Positions 37,887 to 47,852 of a stretch of 64,000 bases of DNA are shown here, one piece after another. Made by a program: the position numbers and the translations under genes. The stretch is from Prochlorococcus marinus str. MIT 9302 (GTDB lineage Bacteria > Cyanobacteriota > Cyanobacteriia > PCC-6307 > Cyanobiaceae). Numbering within the stretch: the first letter of the stretch is position 1; every line of letters begins with the position of its first letter. The stretch covers positions 124,001 to 188,000 of the forward strand of contig NZ_JNAM01000006.1 of assembly GCF_000759975.1 (NCBI RefSeq), written 5' to 3'. The notes below the pieces were generated by a model. The model had not been told where the DNA came from. It saw only the letters and a list, made by a program, of their open reading frames with translations, and ran no database searches.

Positions 37887-39964
37887 TGAAAAACCAGGCT
37901 GATATTTTTATTAATAGAGAATTAAGTTGGATTGAATTCAATAAAAGAGTACTCCTAACTAGTATGGAAAAAGGGTACAAAATCCTAGATAAGGTGAAAT
38001 TTTGTTCAATTTTTAGCAATAATCTTGATGAATTTTTTATGGTAAGAGTAGCTTCCTTAAAAGCTCAAGTTGATGCAGGAATTACTAAAAAAAGTATTGA
38101 TGGACTTACCCCTAAAGAGCAATTAAACAAAATCAACAAAGAAGTAAAAAAATTAACTTCAATTCAAGAAAACTATGTAAATAATGAATTAAATAATGAA
38201 CTAAAGAAACAAGGTGTTTTTTTTAAAAAATATAAGGATCTAAGTGAGAATCAAAAAAATTGGTGTAATAACTTCTTTACTTCATCTATATTTCCTTTAT
38301 TAACCCCATTAGTTGTTGATCCTGCACATCCATTCCCATTTATAAGTAATTTAAGTCTAAACTTAGCGGCTTTAATACAAGATGGGGAGGATTCAAGACA
38401 TCAGTTTGTCAGAATAAAAATACCTACAAAAAATATAAATAGATTTATACAAATTCCTAATGAAATTATAGAAAGTGATAATGAAACTTCTCACTTTTTC
38501 ATAAGTGTTGAAGATTTGATTGGGAATAATATAAATGATTTATTTAACGGAATGGAATGTATCAATTACTCTTTTTTTAGAGTTACAAGAGATGCGGATT
38601 TAGAATTAAAAGAACTTGAAGCTGATGATCTTCTTTTGGCAGTTGAACAAAGTTTGCAGAAGAGAAGATTAGGTGGAGACGTCGTTAGATTAGAAGTTGA
38701 ATCGGACATACCAGAAAACATCTTAAAATTATTAATTGAAAGTATTTCAATACAAGAAGAATACATATACTTTTGCAAAAGTTTATTAGGCCTTGACGAT
38801 TTAAATCAGCTGACAAAAATCAATAGAAATGATTTAAAAGAAAATCTGCTAATTGGGAAAACTCACTCGCAATTACAAACTTTAGATTTGGCTTCAAACA
38901 AAAAATTAAATTCTATTTTCAAGATAATTAGAAAACAAAATATTCTTCTTCATCATCCATATGATTTATTTAAAACTTCAGTTGAAGAATTTATAAACAG
39001 AGCCGCTGATGATCCTCTTGTGATGGCCATAAAAATAACTTTATATCGAGTTTCGAAGGATTCGCCTATTATCGCAGCATTAATGAGAGCTGCAGAAAAT
39101 GGGAAAGAAGTAATGACTCTTGTTGAATTAAAAGCAAGATTTGATGAAGATAATAATATTCAATGGGCAAAACAACTTGAACAAGCTGGAATTCATGTAG
39201 TATATGGAATTATAGGATTTAAAACACATACAAAAATAGCTTTAGTCGTTCGAAAGGAAAAAGGACGATTAAGAAATTATTTTCATATTGGAACAGGAAA
39301 TTATAACTCTAATACTTCAAGGTTTTATACAGATTTAGGATTACTTTCAACAGATCCCGATATTGCATCAGATTTACTTGAGTTGTTTAATTATTTATCA
39401 GGTTTTTCTAAACAAAAAAGTTATCAAAAATTATTAGTATCTCCATCATCAATGAGAGAAAAATTTGTTTTTCTCATAAAGAGAGAAATTAAAAATGCGG
39501 AAGAAGGTAAAAAAGCTGAAATTATTGCAAAAATGAATTCTTTAGTAGACCCAGAATTAATCAAACTTCTTTATTTAGCTTCTGAAGCAGGTGTAAAAAT
39601 TAGTCTCATCATAAGAGGAATTTGTTGCTTATATCCACAAAGAAAAAATTTAAGTGAAAATATTAAAGTTATAAGTATTATTGGACATTTTCTTGAACAC
39701 TCAAGAATTTTCTGGTTTTGTAATAACAATGATCATGAAGTTTTTATTGGAAGTGCAGATTGGATGAGAAGAAACCTTGATAGAAGGATAGAGGCTATTA
39801 CTCCAATAGAGGATTGTGAATTGAAATCTAAACTATATAAGCTTCTGCAAACATACATTAAAGATAATTACTTTTCTTGGATAATGAAAGAGGATGGTTC
39901 TTACGCAAAATATGCATTAGATTCAGCAGATAATCGTTCACAAATTAACCTCATAGAAAAATAA
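37886..39964 (+). CDS. ppk: Polyphosphate kinase 1
   Basis: 692 residues, the usual PPK1 length. It makes polyphosphate reversibly from ATP. The N-terminal NRELSWIEFNKRV, then FSNNLDEFFMVRVA, DADLELKE, the double phospholipase-D-type domains with the autophosphorylated His in NYFHIGTGNYN, and HSRIFWF with the second catalytic His, are clear. SLYRVS-like TLYRVSKDSPII and VELKARFDEDNNI lie between. Polyphosphate is a P and energy reserve; the gene begins inside the MFS stop codon. Confidence 0.97.
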   Translation: MKNQADIFINRELSWIEFNKRVLLTSMEKGYKILDKVKFCSIFSNNLDEFFMVRVASLKAQVDAGITKKSIDGLTPKEQLNKINKEVKKLTSIQENYVNNELNNELKKQGVFFKKYKDLSENQKNWCNNFFTSSIFPLLTPLVVDPAHPFPFISNLSLNLAALIQDGEDSRHQFVRIKIPTKNINRFIQIPNEIIESDNETSHFFISVEDLIGNNINDLFNGMECINYSFFRVTRDADLELKELEADDLLLAVEQSLQKRRLGGDVVRLEVESDIPENILKLLIESISIQEEYIYFCKSLLGLDDLNQLTKINRNDLKENLLIGKTHSQLQTLDLASNKKLNSIFKIIRKQNILLHHPYDLFKTSVEEFINRAADDPLVMAIKITLYRVSKDSPIIAALMRAAENGKEVMTLVELKARFDEDNNIQWAKQLEQAGIHVVYGIIGFKTHTKIALVVRKEKGRLRNYFHIGTGNYNSNTSRFYTDLGLLSTDPDIASDLLELFNYLSGFSKQKSYQKLLVSPSSMREKFVFLIKREIKNAEEGKKAEIIAKMNSLVDPELIKLLYLASEAGVKISLIIRGICCLYPQRKNLSENIKVISIIGHFLEHSRIFWFCNNNDHEVFIGSADWMRRNLDRRIEAITPIEDCELKSKLYKLLQTYIKDNYFSWIMKEDGSYAKYALDSADNRSQINLIEK

Positions 39965-40158
39965 AAAAATATTGATTTTTATAACATTTAAAAAAAATAC
40001 TTAATATTTTAAAAAATTTTTTATTTTCATAAAAGCCTTTCATATCAAAAGATTTCAAGAAATTGGCCTAAAAAAAGATTTTTTTGTCTTTAAAGTTTCA
40101 AAGTAAAAGTAGTTTTTATTTCAATTTCAGTGCTAGCTTTTTAAAAAATCCATTATTT

Positions 40159-40164
40159 AGGAGG
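40159..40164 (+). promoter_or_regulatory. Strong ribosome binding site of the sigma-factor gene
   Basis: AGGAGG lies 8 bp before ATG at 40173 (5 bp before GTG at 40170), so the ATG is the better-placed start. Most genes in this window have no evident SD. The preceding 205 bp hold no ORF; they are A+T-rich with long A and T tracts and may contain the promoter. Confidence 0.65.
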
Positions 40165-40169
40165 CCAGG

Positions 40170-41192
40170 GTGATGGGGATCCCTCTGGAATCTGCAAAGA
40201 GCTCTTCAGATAGTAATTTTGATGAGCCAAGATTACCAAACACTGCGGGCAAGTCTCGCAAAACAAAATCCAGTCTAACTTCAAAACAAAGCCAAAAAAA
40301 ATCTGGAAGACTCGCTTCGGATTCTATTGGTTATTACTTAAGTAGCATTGGTAGAGTGCCTCTTCTAACTCCAGCCGAGGAAATAGAGTTAGCTCATCAT
40401 GTTCAAAACATGAAGAAATTACTACAAATTCCTGAAACGGATAGAACGCACCGCAATCTTTACCAAATTAAGATTGGCAAAAGAGCTCGCGATAGAATGA
40501 TGGCAGCTAATCTAAGACTAGTTGTCTCTGTTGCAAAAAAATACCAAAACCAAGGGCTGGAATTATTAGACCTTGTCCAAGAAGGAGCTATTGGTCTAGA
40601 AAGAGCTGTAGATAAATTTGATCCTGCTATGGGATATAAATTCTCAACTTATGCTTACTGGTGGATTAGGCAAGGAATGACAAGAGCAATTGATAACAGT
40701 GCAAGAACAATCCGTTTGCCTATTCACATAAGTGAAAAACTATCCAAAATGAGAAAAGTTTCTAGAGAATTGTCTCATAAATTTGGTAGGCAACCTACCA
40801 GATTAGAAATGGCAACTGAGATGGGAATTGATCAAAAAGATTTAGAGGATTTAATTTCTCAAAGTGCTCCTTGCGCCTCTCTCGATGCTCATGCAAGAGG
40901 CGAAGAAGACCGAAGCACCCTAGGCGAACTTATACCTGATCCAAACTGTGAAGAGCCTATGGAAGGCATGGATAGAACTATTCAAAAAGAACATTTAGGA
41001 ACTTGGCTTGCTCAACTAAATGAAAGAGAGCAAAAAATCATGAAGCTTAGATTTGGCCTAGATGGTGCAGAACCATTAACACTCGCAGAAATAGGAAGAC
41101 AAATTAACGTTTCGCGAGAAAGAGTACGTCAACTAGAAGCAAAAGCAATATTAAAACTTAGAGTAATGACAACTCAACAAAAAGCAGCTTAA
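40170..41192 (+). CDS. RNA polymerase group 2 sigma factor (sigma-70 family)
   Basis: 340 residues from GTG at 40170 (ATG at 40173 gives 339 and fits the SD better). A low-complexity Ser/Lys N-terminus precedes region 1.2 (DSIGYYLSSIGRVPLLTPAE), 2.1-2.4 (MMAANLRLVVSVAKKYQNQG, GLERAVDKFDPAMGYKFSTYAYWWIRQ, MTRAIDNSARTIRLP), region 3, and 4.2 (INVSRERVRQLEAKAILKLR). The lack of the long region 1.1 of the principal sigma makes it a group 2 factor, used by cyanobacteria for stress and light or nutrient responses. The strong SD ahead of it is unusual here. The specific regulon is unknown. Confidence 0.93.
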   Translation: MMGIPLESAKSSSDSNFDEPRLPNTAGKSRKTKSSLTSKQSQKKSGRLASDSIGYYLSSIGRVPLLTPAEEIELAHHVQNMKKLLQIPETDRTHRNLYQIKIGKRARDRMMAANLRLVVSVAKKYQNQGLELLDLVQEGAIGLERAVDKFDPAMGYKFSTYAYWWIRQGMTRAIDNSARTIRLPIHISEKLSKMRKVSRELSHKFGRQPTRLEMATEMGIDQKDLEDLISQSAPCASLDAHARGEEDRSTLGELIPDPNCEEPMEGMDRTIQKEHLGTWLAQLNEREQKIMKLRFGLDGAEPLTLAEIGRQINVSRERVRQLEAKAILKLRVMTTQQKAA

Positions 41193-41197
41193 TAAAA

Positions 41198-41839
41198 TTG
41201 ATAAAATTTGCGGTAATTGTATTATATTTATTTTCAATTTTTTTAATATCAGCGTTTTTTAAAAAATTTAATGAAGATAGCAAAGAAATTGTAAGAAAAA
41301 TAATACATATTGGAATAGGACCTTTAATACCAATTGCACAATTTTTAAAAATTGATCAAAATTCAGCTCTAATTTTTACAGGAATTGTTTCCTTAATGGT
41401 TCTAATCAATTATTCCTATAAATTATTTCCAACAATTGAAGATGTTGAGAGAAAAAGTTATGGAACATTATTTTATTGTATTAGTTTATTTATTTTAATT
41501 TGTCTTTTTTGGGATAAAGATCCATATGCATTAATTACTGGATTTTTTATAATGACTTTCGGGGATGGATTGGCTGGTCTAATAGGCAAAAACGTCAACT
41601 CAAAGAGTTGGATTTTTTTTAAACAAAAAAAGTCTTTATTTGGTACTTTGACGATGTTTTTAATTAGCTCAATAGTAGTTTTCTCAATAGGATACACAAA
41701 ACAAAGTAGTTTAAATTTAAATTATTTTGCAATAGCTTTTTTAGCAACTGTTCTTGAACAATTTAGTGTTTTAGGAATAGATAACTTCATTGTTCCAATC
41801 ACATCAGCATTATGCTTTAATTTTTTTATAACTAATTAA
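41198..41839 (+). CDS. Phytol/dolichol kinase-like membrane protein
   Basis: 213 residues with a TTG start 5 bp after the sigma gene. About six or seven hydrophobic segments. EIVRKIIHIGIGPLIPIAQF near residue 30 and GFFIMTFGDGLAGLIGKNV with SLFGTLTMFLISS form the pattern seen in the CTP-dependent polyprenol/phytol kinases (VTE5/VTE6, SEC59-like). Such enzymes salvage phytol from chlorophyll turnover into tocopherol or chlorophyll. The substrate is inferred. It overlaps DAHP synthase tail to tail by 8 bp. Confidence 0.82.
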   Translation: MIKFAVIVLYLFSIFLISAFFKKFNEDSKEIVRKIIHIGIGPLIPIAQFLKIDQNSALIFTGIVSLMVLINYSYKLFPTIEDVERKSYGTLFYCISLFILICLFWDKDPYALITGFFIMTFGDGLAGLIGKNVNSKSWIFFKQKKSLFGTLTMFLISSIVVFSIGYTKQSSLNLNYFAIAFLATVLEQFSVLGIDNFIVPITSALCFNFFITN

Positions 41840-42899
41840 CTGAACTATACAAAATAGCGAGCAATTCTTTCGTCGTTTCTATATCTATGCACGCATCTGT
41901 AATGCTTCTGCCAAACTCAAGATCCTCTTTTTTTAAAAGTTTTTGATTACCTTCTTTCAAATGACTTTCAAGCATAACTCCTAAAATATTTTTTTCACCA
42001 TTACGTATTTGAGAAGCTATATTTTTTAGCACTTCCGACTGTTTTCGGAAGTCTTTGTTGGAATTCCCATGACTACAATCAACCATAACTTTATAAGGAA
42101 GATTAAATTGCTTTAATTCAGCTGATATTCGTTGAATATGTTGACTTTCAAAATTTGGGCCTTTTGAGCCGCCTCTTAAAACTATATGGCCATCTGGATT
42201 TCCTGTAGTATTAACAATAGAAGCCATTCCATTAGCATTTACACCTAAGAAATGATGTGATTTTGAAGCTGACTGCATTGCATTTATTGCAGTACTAAAA
42301 GAACCATCCGTTCCATTTTTAAAACCTATAGGCATTGATAATCCTGATGCCATTTCCCTATGAGTCTGACTTTCTGTGGTCCTCGCGCCTATAGCTGTCC
42401 AACTTATCAAATCGGCAATATATTGAGGAACAATTGGATCTAGTAATTCTGTGGCAGAAGGTATCCCACGAGTTGCTAGATATGAAAGCAAACTTCTTGC
42501 CCTTCTTAAACCGGTATTAATATCATAAGAATCATCTAGATGAGGATCATTGATAAGTCCCTTCCATCCAATAGTTGTTCTTGGTTTCTCAAAATATACT
42601 CTCATAATTATTTCTAATTTATCTTTATAAATTTCTCGAAAGTTTTGAATATATTGTGAATATTCCTTTGCCGCCTCTAGATCATGAATTGAACATGGAC
42701 CAACAATGACTAAAAGCTTCTGATTATTATGATGCAGAATATTTTGTATCGATCTTCTTGTTTTAGATACTGTATTGGCAGAGTTATGATCTAAAGGTAT
42801 ATCATTATGTAATCTGCTTGGAGGTATTAATGGACGTGTTTCAACAACATGTAAATCTGATGTCTTTTCCAAAGCTGAATTATTTGATGATGTCGTCAT
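41832..42899 (-). CDS. 3-deoxy-7-phosphoheptulonate synthase (class I)
   Basis: 355 residues. It condenses phosphoenolpyruvate and erythrose 4-phosphate, the first step of the shikimate pathway. The AroF/G/H-type sequence is clear: LLVIVGPCSIHDLEAAKEY, MRVYFEKPRTTIGWKGLINDPHLD, GARTTESQTHREMASGLSMPIGFKNGTDG, and VMVDCSHGNSNKDFRKQ (metal ligands). This is the microbial (AroAI) form with about 20-30 extra residues at the N-terminus, which in E. coli holds regulatory sites; which amino acid inhibits it is not evident. It is divergent from acnB. Confidence 0.95.
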   Translation of the reverse strand: MTTSSNNSALEKTSDLHVVETRPLIPPSRLHNDIPLDHNSANTVSKTRRSIQNILHHNNQKLLVIVGPCSIHDLEAAKEYSQYIQNFREIYKDKLEIIMRVYFEKPRTTIGWKGLINDPHLDDSYDINTGLRRARSLLSYLATRGIPSATELLDPIVPQYIADLISWTAIGARTTESQTHREMASGLSMPIGFKNGTDGSFSTAINAMQSASKSHHFLGVNANGMASIVNTTGNPDGHIVLRGGSKGPNFESQHIQRISAELKQFNLPYKVMVDCSHGNSNKDFRKQSEVLKNIASQIRNGEKNILGVMLESHLKEGNQKLLKKEDLEFGRSITDACIDIETTKELLAILYSSVN

Positions 42900-42996
42900 T
42901 GATTAATTAAGAAATTTGAATATTTAAAAAAGCATTTATGAATACTATCCTTTTCAATATTAAAAATAACAATAGATTAGGCTTTAAACCTTACTA

Positions 42997-45570
42997 ATGA
43001 AGAATTTGGAAACATTGCTAAAAGATTATGCAGATCACGTAGCTGAAAGAGCTGCCAAAGGAATACCTCCTTTACCTTTAAATGCTGAGCAAACAAATTG
43101 TGTTACAAAATTATTGGAACAAGATAGTAAATACGATACATCTTATTTACTTGATTTATTAATAAATAGAGTACCACCAGGAGTTGATGAGGCTGCTTAT
43201 GTAAAAGCAAGCTGGCTTACAGCTATAGTTAATTCCGAAAAATATTGCAAATCAATAAAACCTGAAAAAGCAATTGAAATATTAGGGACAATGATAGGCG
43301 GATATAATGTAAATTCTCTAGTTGAAATAATTAAAGGAGCAAATAGTTTACTAGCTAAAAAAGCAGCAGAAGTTTTAAAAGATATTATTCTTGTTTACGA
43401 CTCAGCTAATGAAATTTATGAATTATCTCAAGATAATATTTATGCAAAAGAAGTGGTAAACAGTTGGGCAAATGCAGAATGGTTCAAAAATAAAAAAGTT
43501 CTAGAGAAGGAAATTACTTGTTTAGTCTTTAAAGTTGACGGGGAGACAAACACAGATGACTTATCCCCGGCTGTTCATGCAACAACACGGCCAGATATTC
43601 CAATGCACGCACTGGCTATGCTGGAATTTAAAAAACCAGATGGACTAAAGATTCTTGATAATTTAAAAAAACAAGATTTACCAATAGCTTATGTTGGAGA
43701 TATTGTTGGGACAGGGAGTTCTAGAAAGTCTGCTATTAATTCACTGATTTGGCATATAGGCAAAGATATCCCTTTTGTTCCAAACAAAAAAACAGGTGGA
43801 ATAGTAATTGGTAACAAAATAGCCCCTATTTTCTTTAATACCGCACAAGATTCAGGAGCTTTACCTATAGAAGCTGACGTATCTCATATGAAAACAGGAG
43901 ATGTTATTAAAATATATCCTTATGAAGGCATTATTAAAAAAATTGAAAAAGATTCCAATACTGAAGAATTTATAAGCCAATTCGACTTGAGTCCATCAAC
44001 TCTTAGTGATGAAATTCAAGCTGGCGGCAGAATAAATCTCATGATTGGAAGATCTCTTACAGACAAAATTAGAAACAAATTAGATTATCAACCGAGTGAA
44101 ATATTCATACGACCACAAAATACAAAAGAAAGTAATTCTGGCTTTACTCAAGCTCAAAAAATAGTAGGAAAAGCATGCGGTTTAGATGGAGTAAGGCCAG
44201 GAATGACTTGTGAACCAATTATGACCACAGTTGGCAGTCAAGATACTACTGGCCCAATGACTAGAGATGAACTAAAAGAACTAGCTTGTTTAGGATTCAC
44301 TGCTGATTTAGTTATGCAAAGTTTTTGTCATACAGCTGCCTATCCTAAACCAGTAGATATCGTTACTCATAGAGAATTACCTGATTTTATATCTCAAAGA
44401 GGTGGGGTGGCTCTTAAACCTGGAGACGGCATAATTCATAGCTGGCTTAATAGAATGCTTCTCCCTGATACTGTTGGGACTGGTGGAGATAGTCATACAA
44501 GATTCCCTCTTGGCATTTCATTTCCTGGAGGCTCGGGTATTGTTGCCTTTGCCGCTGCAATAGGATCAATGCCATTAAATATGCCGGAATCAGTTCTAAT
44601 TAAATTTATAGGAGAATTATTACCAGGCATTACTTTAAGAGATTTAGTTAATGCTATCCCTCTCTTCGCAATTAAAAAAGGACTCTTAACTGTTGAGAAA
44701 GCAAATAAGAAAAATATATTTAACGGGAAAATCATGGAAATTGAGGGATTACCTAACTTAAAACTTGAACAAGCTTTTGAACTAACTGATGCTACTGCCG
44801 AACGCTCATGCGCTGGTAGCACAATACTTTTATCACAAGAAACTGTTAAAGAATACATTAAGAGTAATATTTGCCTTCTAGAAAAAATGATTGAGAGCAA
44901 TTATGAAGACTCAAAATCGATTTCAAGAAGAATAAATGATATGAAAAATTGGTTAAAAAAACCCTCATTAATTCAGCCAGATACAAATGCTCAGTATGAA
45001 GAAATCATTGAAATTGATTTAGCAAAAGTAACGCAGCCTATAGTTGCTTGCCCTAACGATCCAGATAATGTAAAAGAAATCACTGATGTTTCAAATACAA
45101 ATATTGACGAGGTTTTTATAGGTTCTTGCATGACAAATATTGGTCATTACAGAGCAGCTGCAAAAGTTCTTGAAGGTGTGCAACATTTAAAAGCTAAATT
45201 ATGGATTTGTCCACCAACAAAAATGGATGAAGAAACTCTAAAAGCTGAAGGGTATTATAAAATTTTTGAAAATTGTGGTGCAAGATTAGAGTTACCAGGC
45301 TGTTCTTTATGTATGGGAAATCAAGCCAGAGTAGATGAAGGTTCTGTAGTATTTTCTACTAGTACAAGAAATTTTGACAATAGACTTGGGAAAAATGCAC
45401 AAGTATTTTTAGGAAGTGCTGAATTAGCAGCTGTTTGCGCACTGCTTGGAAAAATTCCTACATTAAAAGAATATCAGGATATTACTAAAAATAAAATTAA
45501 TCCATATTCAGATGAACTTTATCGTTATCTTCAATTTGATGAAATACACGATTTCAGCTTGTCAAAGTGA
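42997..45570 (+). CDS. acnB: Aconitate hydratase B
   Basis: 857 residues, the AcnB length. It isomerises citrate to isocitrate via cis-aconitate. The N-terminal HEAT-like domain (LLKDYADHVAERAAKGIPPL) precedes the swivel domain, as AcnB orders them, then the catalytic domains with GTGGDSHTRFPLGISFPGGSG, IGSCMTNIGHYRAA and LPGCSLCMGNQARV, which hold the three cluster Cys. It is the only TCA enzyme in the window. The ClC gene follows after 9 bp. Confidence 0.97.
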   Translation: MKNLETLLKDYADHVAERAAKGIPPLPLNAEQTNCVTKLLEQDSKYDTSYLLDLLINRVPPGVDEAAYVKASWLTAIVNSEKYCKSIKPEKAIEILGTMIGGYNVNSLVEIIKGANSLLAKKAAEVLKDIILVYDSANEIYELSQDNIYAKEVVNSWANAEWFKNKKVLEKEITCLVFKVDGETNTDDLSPAVHATTRPDIPMHALAMLEFKKPDGLKILDNLKKQDLPIAYVGDIVGTGSSRKSAINSLIWHIGKDIPFVPNKKTGGIVIGNKIAPIFFNTAQDSGALPIEADVSHMKTGDVIKIYPYEGIIKKIEKDSNTEEFISQFDLSPSTLSDEIQAGGRINLMIGRSLTDKIRNKLDYQPSEIFIRPQNTKESNSGFTQAQKIVGKACGLDGVRPGMTCEPIMTTVGSQDTTGPMTRDELKELACLGFTADLVMQSFCHTAAYPKPVDIVTHRELPDFISQRGGVALKPGDGIIHSWLNRMLLPDTVGTGGDSHTRFPLGISFPGGSGIVAFAAAIGSMPLNMPESVLIKFIGELLPGITLRDLVNAIPLFAIKKGLLTVEKANKKNIFNGKIMEIEGLPNLKLEQAFELTDATAERSCAGSTILLSQETVKEYIKSNICLLEKMIESNYEDSKSISRRINDMKNWLKKPSLIQPDTNAQYEEIIEIDLAKVTQPIVACPNDPDNVKEITDVSNTNIDEVFIGSCMTNIGHYRAAAKVLEGVQHLKAKLWICPPTKMDEETLKAEGYYKIFENCGARLELPGCSLCMGNQARVDEGSVVFSTSTRNFDNRLGKNAQVFLGSAELAAVCALLGKIPTLKEYQDITKNKINPYSDELYRYLQFDEIHDFSLSK

Positions 45571-45579
45571 TCATGGACC

Positions 45580-46938
45580 ATGCCAAACCTAATAAAAGAG
45601 GATATTCAAAAAACAGGTAATAATTCTTCGAGTAGCATCAAAAAATTATTAAGACAAAGATCTCTTGTCGTTGCATTGTCGCTCTTATTAACAGGCTTAG
45701 GAGCTTCAATTACAAGCATATCTTTTAAAACTGGAATCTACTTTATTAACAATTTTAGATTGGAACTATTAGAGCAATTCCCATCTATCACGGTATTACC
45801 AATCTTTGGAGCTGTAGGAGGAGCCATTGCAGGATTTTTGATCAAAAATATTGCGCCTGCTGCAAAAGGTTCAGGTGTGAGTCAAATTATGGGTTTCTTA
45901 AGGCATAAAAAAGTTCCAATGAATTTAAAAGTAGGATTAGTAAAGCTCACATCAGGAATTATCGCTATTGGTAGTGGCTTCCCTCTAGGTCCAGAAGGTC
46001 CATCGGTTCAAATGGGAGGATCAGTTGCTTGGCAAATGGCTAAATGGCTAAAAGCCCCTACAGCCTTCAGAAGAGTAATAGTTGCAGCAGGCGGTGGTGC
46101 TGGAATAGCTGCAGTTTTTAGCGCTCCATTGGGAGGATTTGTTTATGCGATAGAAGAACTATTAAACTCTGCTAGACCAGTAGTTTTACTGTTAGTCTTA
46201 ATTACAACTTTCATCGCAGATTCATCTGCAGATATTATTCAAGCCTTAGGTTTAGATCCTAAAGCAGGGGGCTTTGATTTTAACCTTGGATTTCTGATTC
46301 AAAGAGAATATGACCCATCAGTTTTTTTCTTACCTATAGATTTTATTTACCTAGTTTTACTTGGAATAATTATTGGTATTTTCGCGGAAATGTACAGCAG
46401 ATATGTTTTATTTATGCAAAATATTGGTAAAAAGTGGTATAAAAATAAATTTGTTTTAAAAATGTGTATCTGTGGATTTATTTTAGGAAGTATCTATTCT
46501 TTTTTACCTAGTACATTTCATAATCTAGATGAATTACAAAAAATAATAGCTGAGCAAAATACAAGTATTGGCATTGCTTTGTTAGCAGTATTAGTATTAT
46601 TTATTACTACCGGTTTAGCTGCAGCATCTGGAGCTCCTGGAGGATTATTCTACCCAATGCTTACGTTAGGAGGGTCAATTGGACTAATAATGGGAAGCTG
46701 GGTAGAAATTGCCACAGGACATGCACCCAGTACCTACATTTTTGCTGGAATGGGAGCTTTCGTAGCAGGATGTTCGCGAACTCCAATAACAGCGATGTTT
46801 TTAGCTTTTGCTTTAACAAAAAATTTATTAATAATGAAACCTGTCTTAATTAGCTGCATAGCCAGTTTTTTGATAGCAAGAGCTTTTAATGAAGAATCAA
46901 TTTACGAGAGACAAATACAAATTGAGATAGAGGAATAA
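45580..46938 (+). CDS. ClC-family chloride channel/antiporter
   Basis: 452 residues, about ten or more membrane helices. The selectivity motifs are present: GSGVSQIMGFL, GSGFPLGPEGPSVQMGG (G-x-E-G-P with the gating Glu), and SGAPGGLFYPMLTLGG. A further Glu in YAIEELLNSARP matches the inner proton-pathway Glu of E. coli ClC-ec1, so an H+/Cl- exchanger is more likely than a pure channel (inference). No CBS domain. It is 9 bp from acnB. Confidence 0.92.
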   Translation: MPNLIKEDIQKTGNNSSSSIKKLLRQRSLVVALSLLLTGLGASITSISFKTGIYFINNFRLELLEQFPSITVLPIFGAVGGAIAGFLIKNIAPAAKGSGVSQIMGFLRHKKVPMNLKVGLVKLTSGIIAIGSGFPLGPEGPSVQMGGSVAWQMAKWLKAPTAFRRVIVAAGGGAGIAAVFSAPLGGFVYAIEELLNSARPVVLLLVLITTFIADSSADIIQALGLDPKAGGFDFNLGFLIQREYDPSVFFLPIDFIYLVLLGIIIGIFAEMYSRYVLFMQNIGKKWYKNKFVLKMCICGFILGSIYSFLPSTFHNLDELQKIIAEQNTSIGIALLAVLVLFITTGLAAASGAPGGLFYPMLTLGGSIGLIMGSWVEIATGHAPSTYIFAGMGAFVAGCSRTPITAMFLAFALTKNLLIMKPVLISCIASFLIARAFNEESIYERQIQIEIEE

Positions 46939-46947
46939 AAATTATTT

Positions 46948-47802
46948 TCAATCAAAAACAGCAGTTTTGCTGTTATAAACAAATACTTGATGATTTAGAT
47001 GTAATCTAACAGCTCTTGCTAGAGCTATTCTTTCAATATCTCTTCCTTTTCTAATCAAATCATCAACTTCATCCCTATGACTCACATTAACTGTGCATTG
47101 CTCTATTATCGGGCCTTCATCAAGATCTTGAGTAACATAGTGAGCAGTAGCACCGATTAATTTAACACCTCTCTTCCAAGCTCGATGATATGGTTGTGCC
47201 CCCTTAAATGCAGGCAAAAAAGAATGATGAATATTTATTATTGAAGAAAACTTTTTTAAAAACGAATCGCTCAAGATTTGCATATATTTAGCTAATACAA
47301 CAAGATCAATTTCATATTCTTTTAGTAAATTTAAACATTGATCTTCAATATCAGATTTAGCAAGATTAAAGGTATCAATGTGGACAAATTTTGCATTAAA
47401 ATCATTTGCAATATTTTCAAGTTCAAAATGATTTGAAATTATTATGGGCACTTTCATCTTGAGTTCACCATTTCTTACTCGCCAAAGTAAGTCAATCAAA
47501 CAATGATTTTGTTTGCTCACAAAAATAGCAACATTTGGTATTTCATCTGCATAATTTATTTTAAATTTTCCGTTTACGTCCGCTGCAATTTTTTTAAATT
47601 GATTATAAATTTCATCTCTATTAACATATGAATTTTTACTATTCCACTCAATTCGACTAAGAAACAAACCTGCATCTTGATCTGTATGATGATCAGAATG
47701 CTTTATATTGCCCCCATAATCTGAAATCCAGCTTGTAAGTTTACTCACAAGACCAGGTTTATCAGGACAAACAATTTTGAATATAATTGAAGGATGTTCC
47801 AA
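46948..47802 (-). CDS. purU: Formyltetrahydrofolate deformylase
   Basis: 284 residues with TTG as the best visible start; no in-frame ATG is near. An N-terminal ACT domain (IIFKIVCPDKPGLVSKLTSW) precedes a formyltransferase-fold domain with INIHHSFLPAFKGAQPYHRAW, GATAHYVTQDLDEGPIIEQ; His and Asp of this block are catalytic. PurU releases formate from 10-formyl-THF to balance one-carbon units and feeds purine synthesis with formate in some bacteria. It converges on the ClC gene and is divergent from the FAD enzyme. Confidence 0.95.
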   Translation of the reverse strand: MEHPSIIFKIVCPDKPGLVSKLTSWISDYGGNIKHSDHHTDQDAGLFLSRIEWNSKNSYVNRDEIYNQFKKIAADVNGKFKINYADEIPNVAIFVSKQNHCLIDLLWRVRNGELKMKVPIIISNHFELENIANDFNAKFVHIDTFNLAKSDIEDQCLNLLKEYEIDLVVLAKYMQILSDSFLKKFSSIINIHHSFLPAFKGAQPYHRAWKRGVKLIGATAHYVTQDLDEGPIIEQCTVNVSHRDEVDDLIRKGRDIERIALARAVRLHLNHQVFVYNSKTAVFD

Positions 47803-47852
47803 AAAGAATGTTAACTTTTGTAGTCAAATAAGTAAGTATATCTAATATATCA

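Noticed and set aside
39965-40169. Rho-independent terminator after ppk
   Set aside because: The tracts of A and T can pair, but there is no G+C stem; not enough to call.
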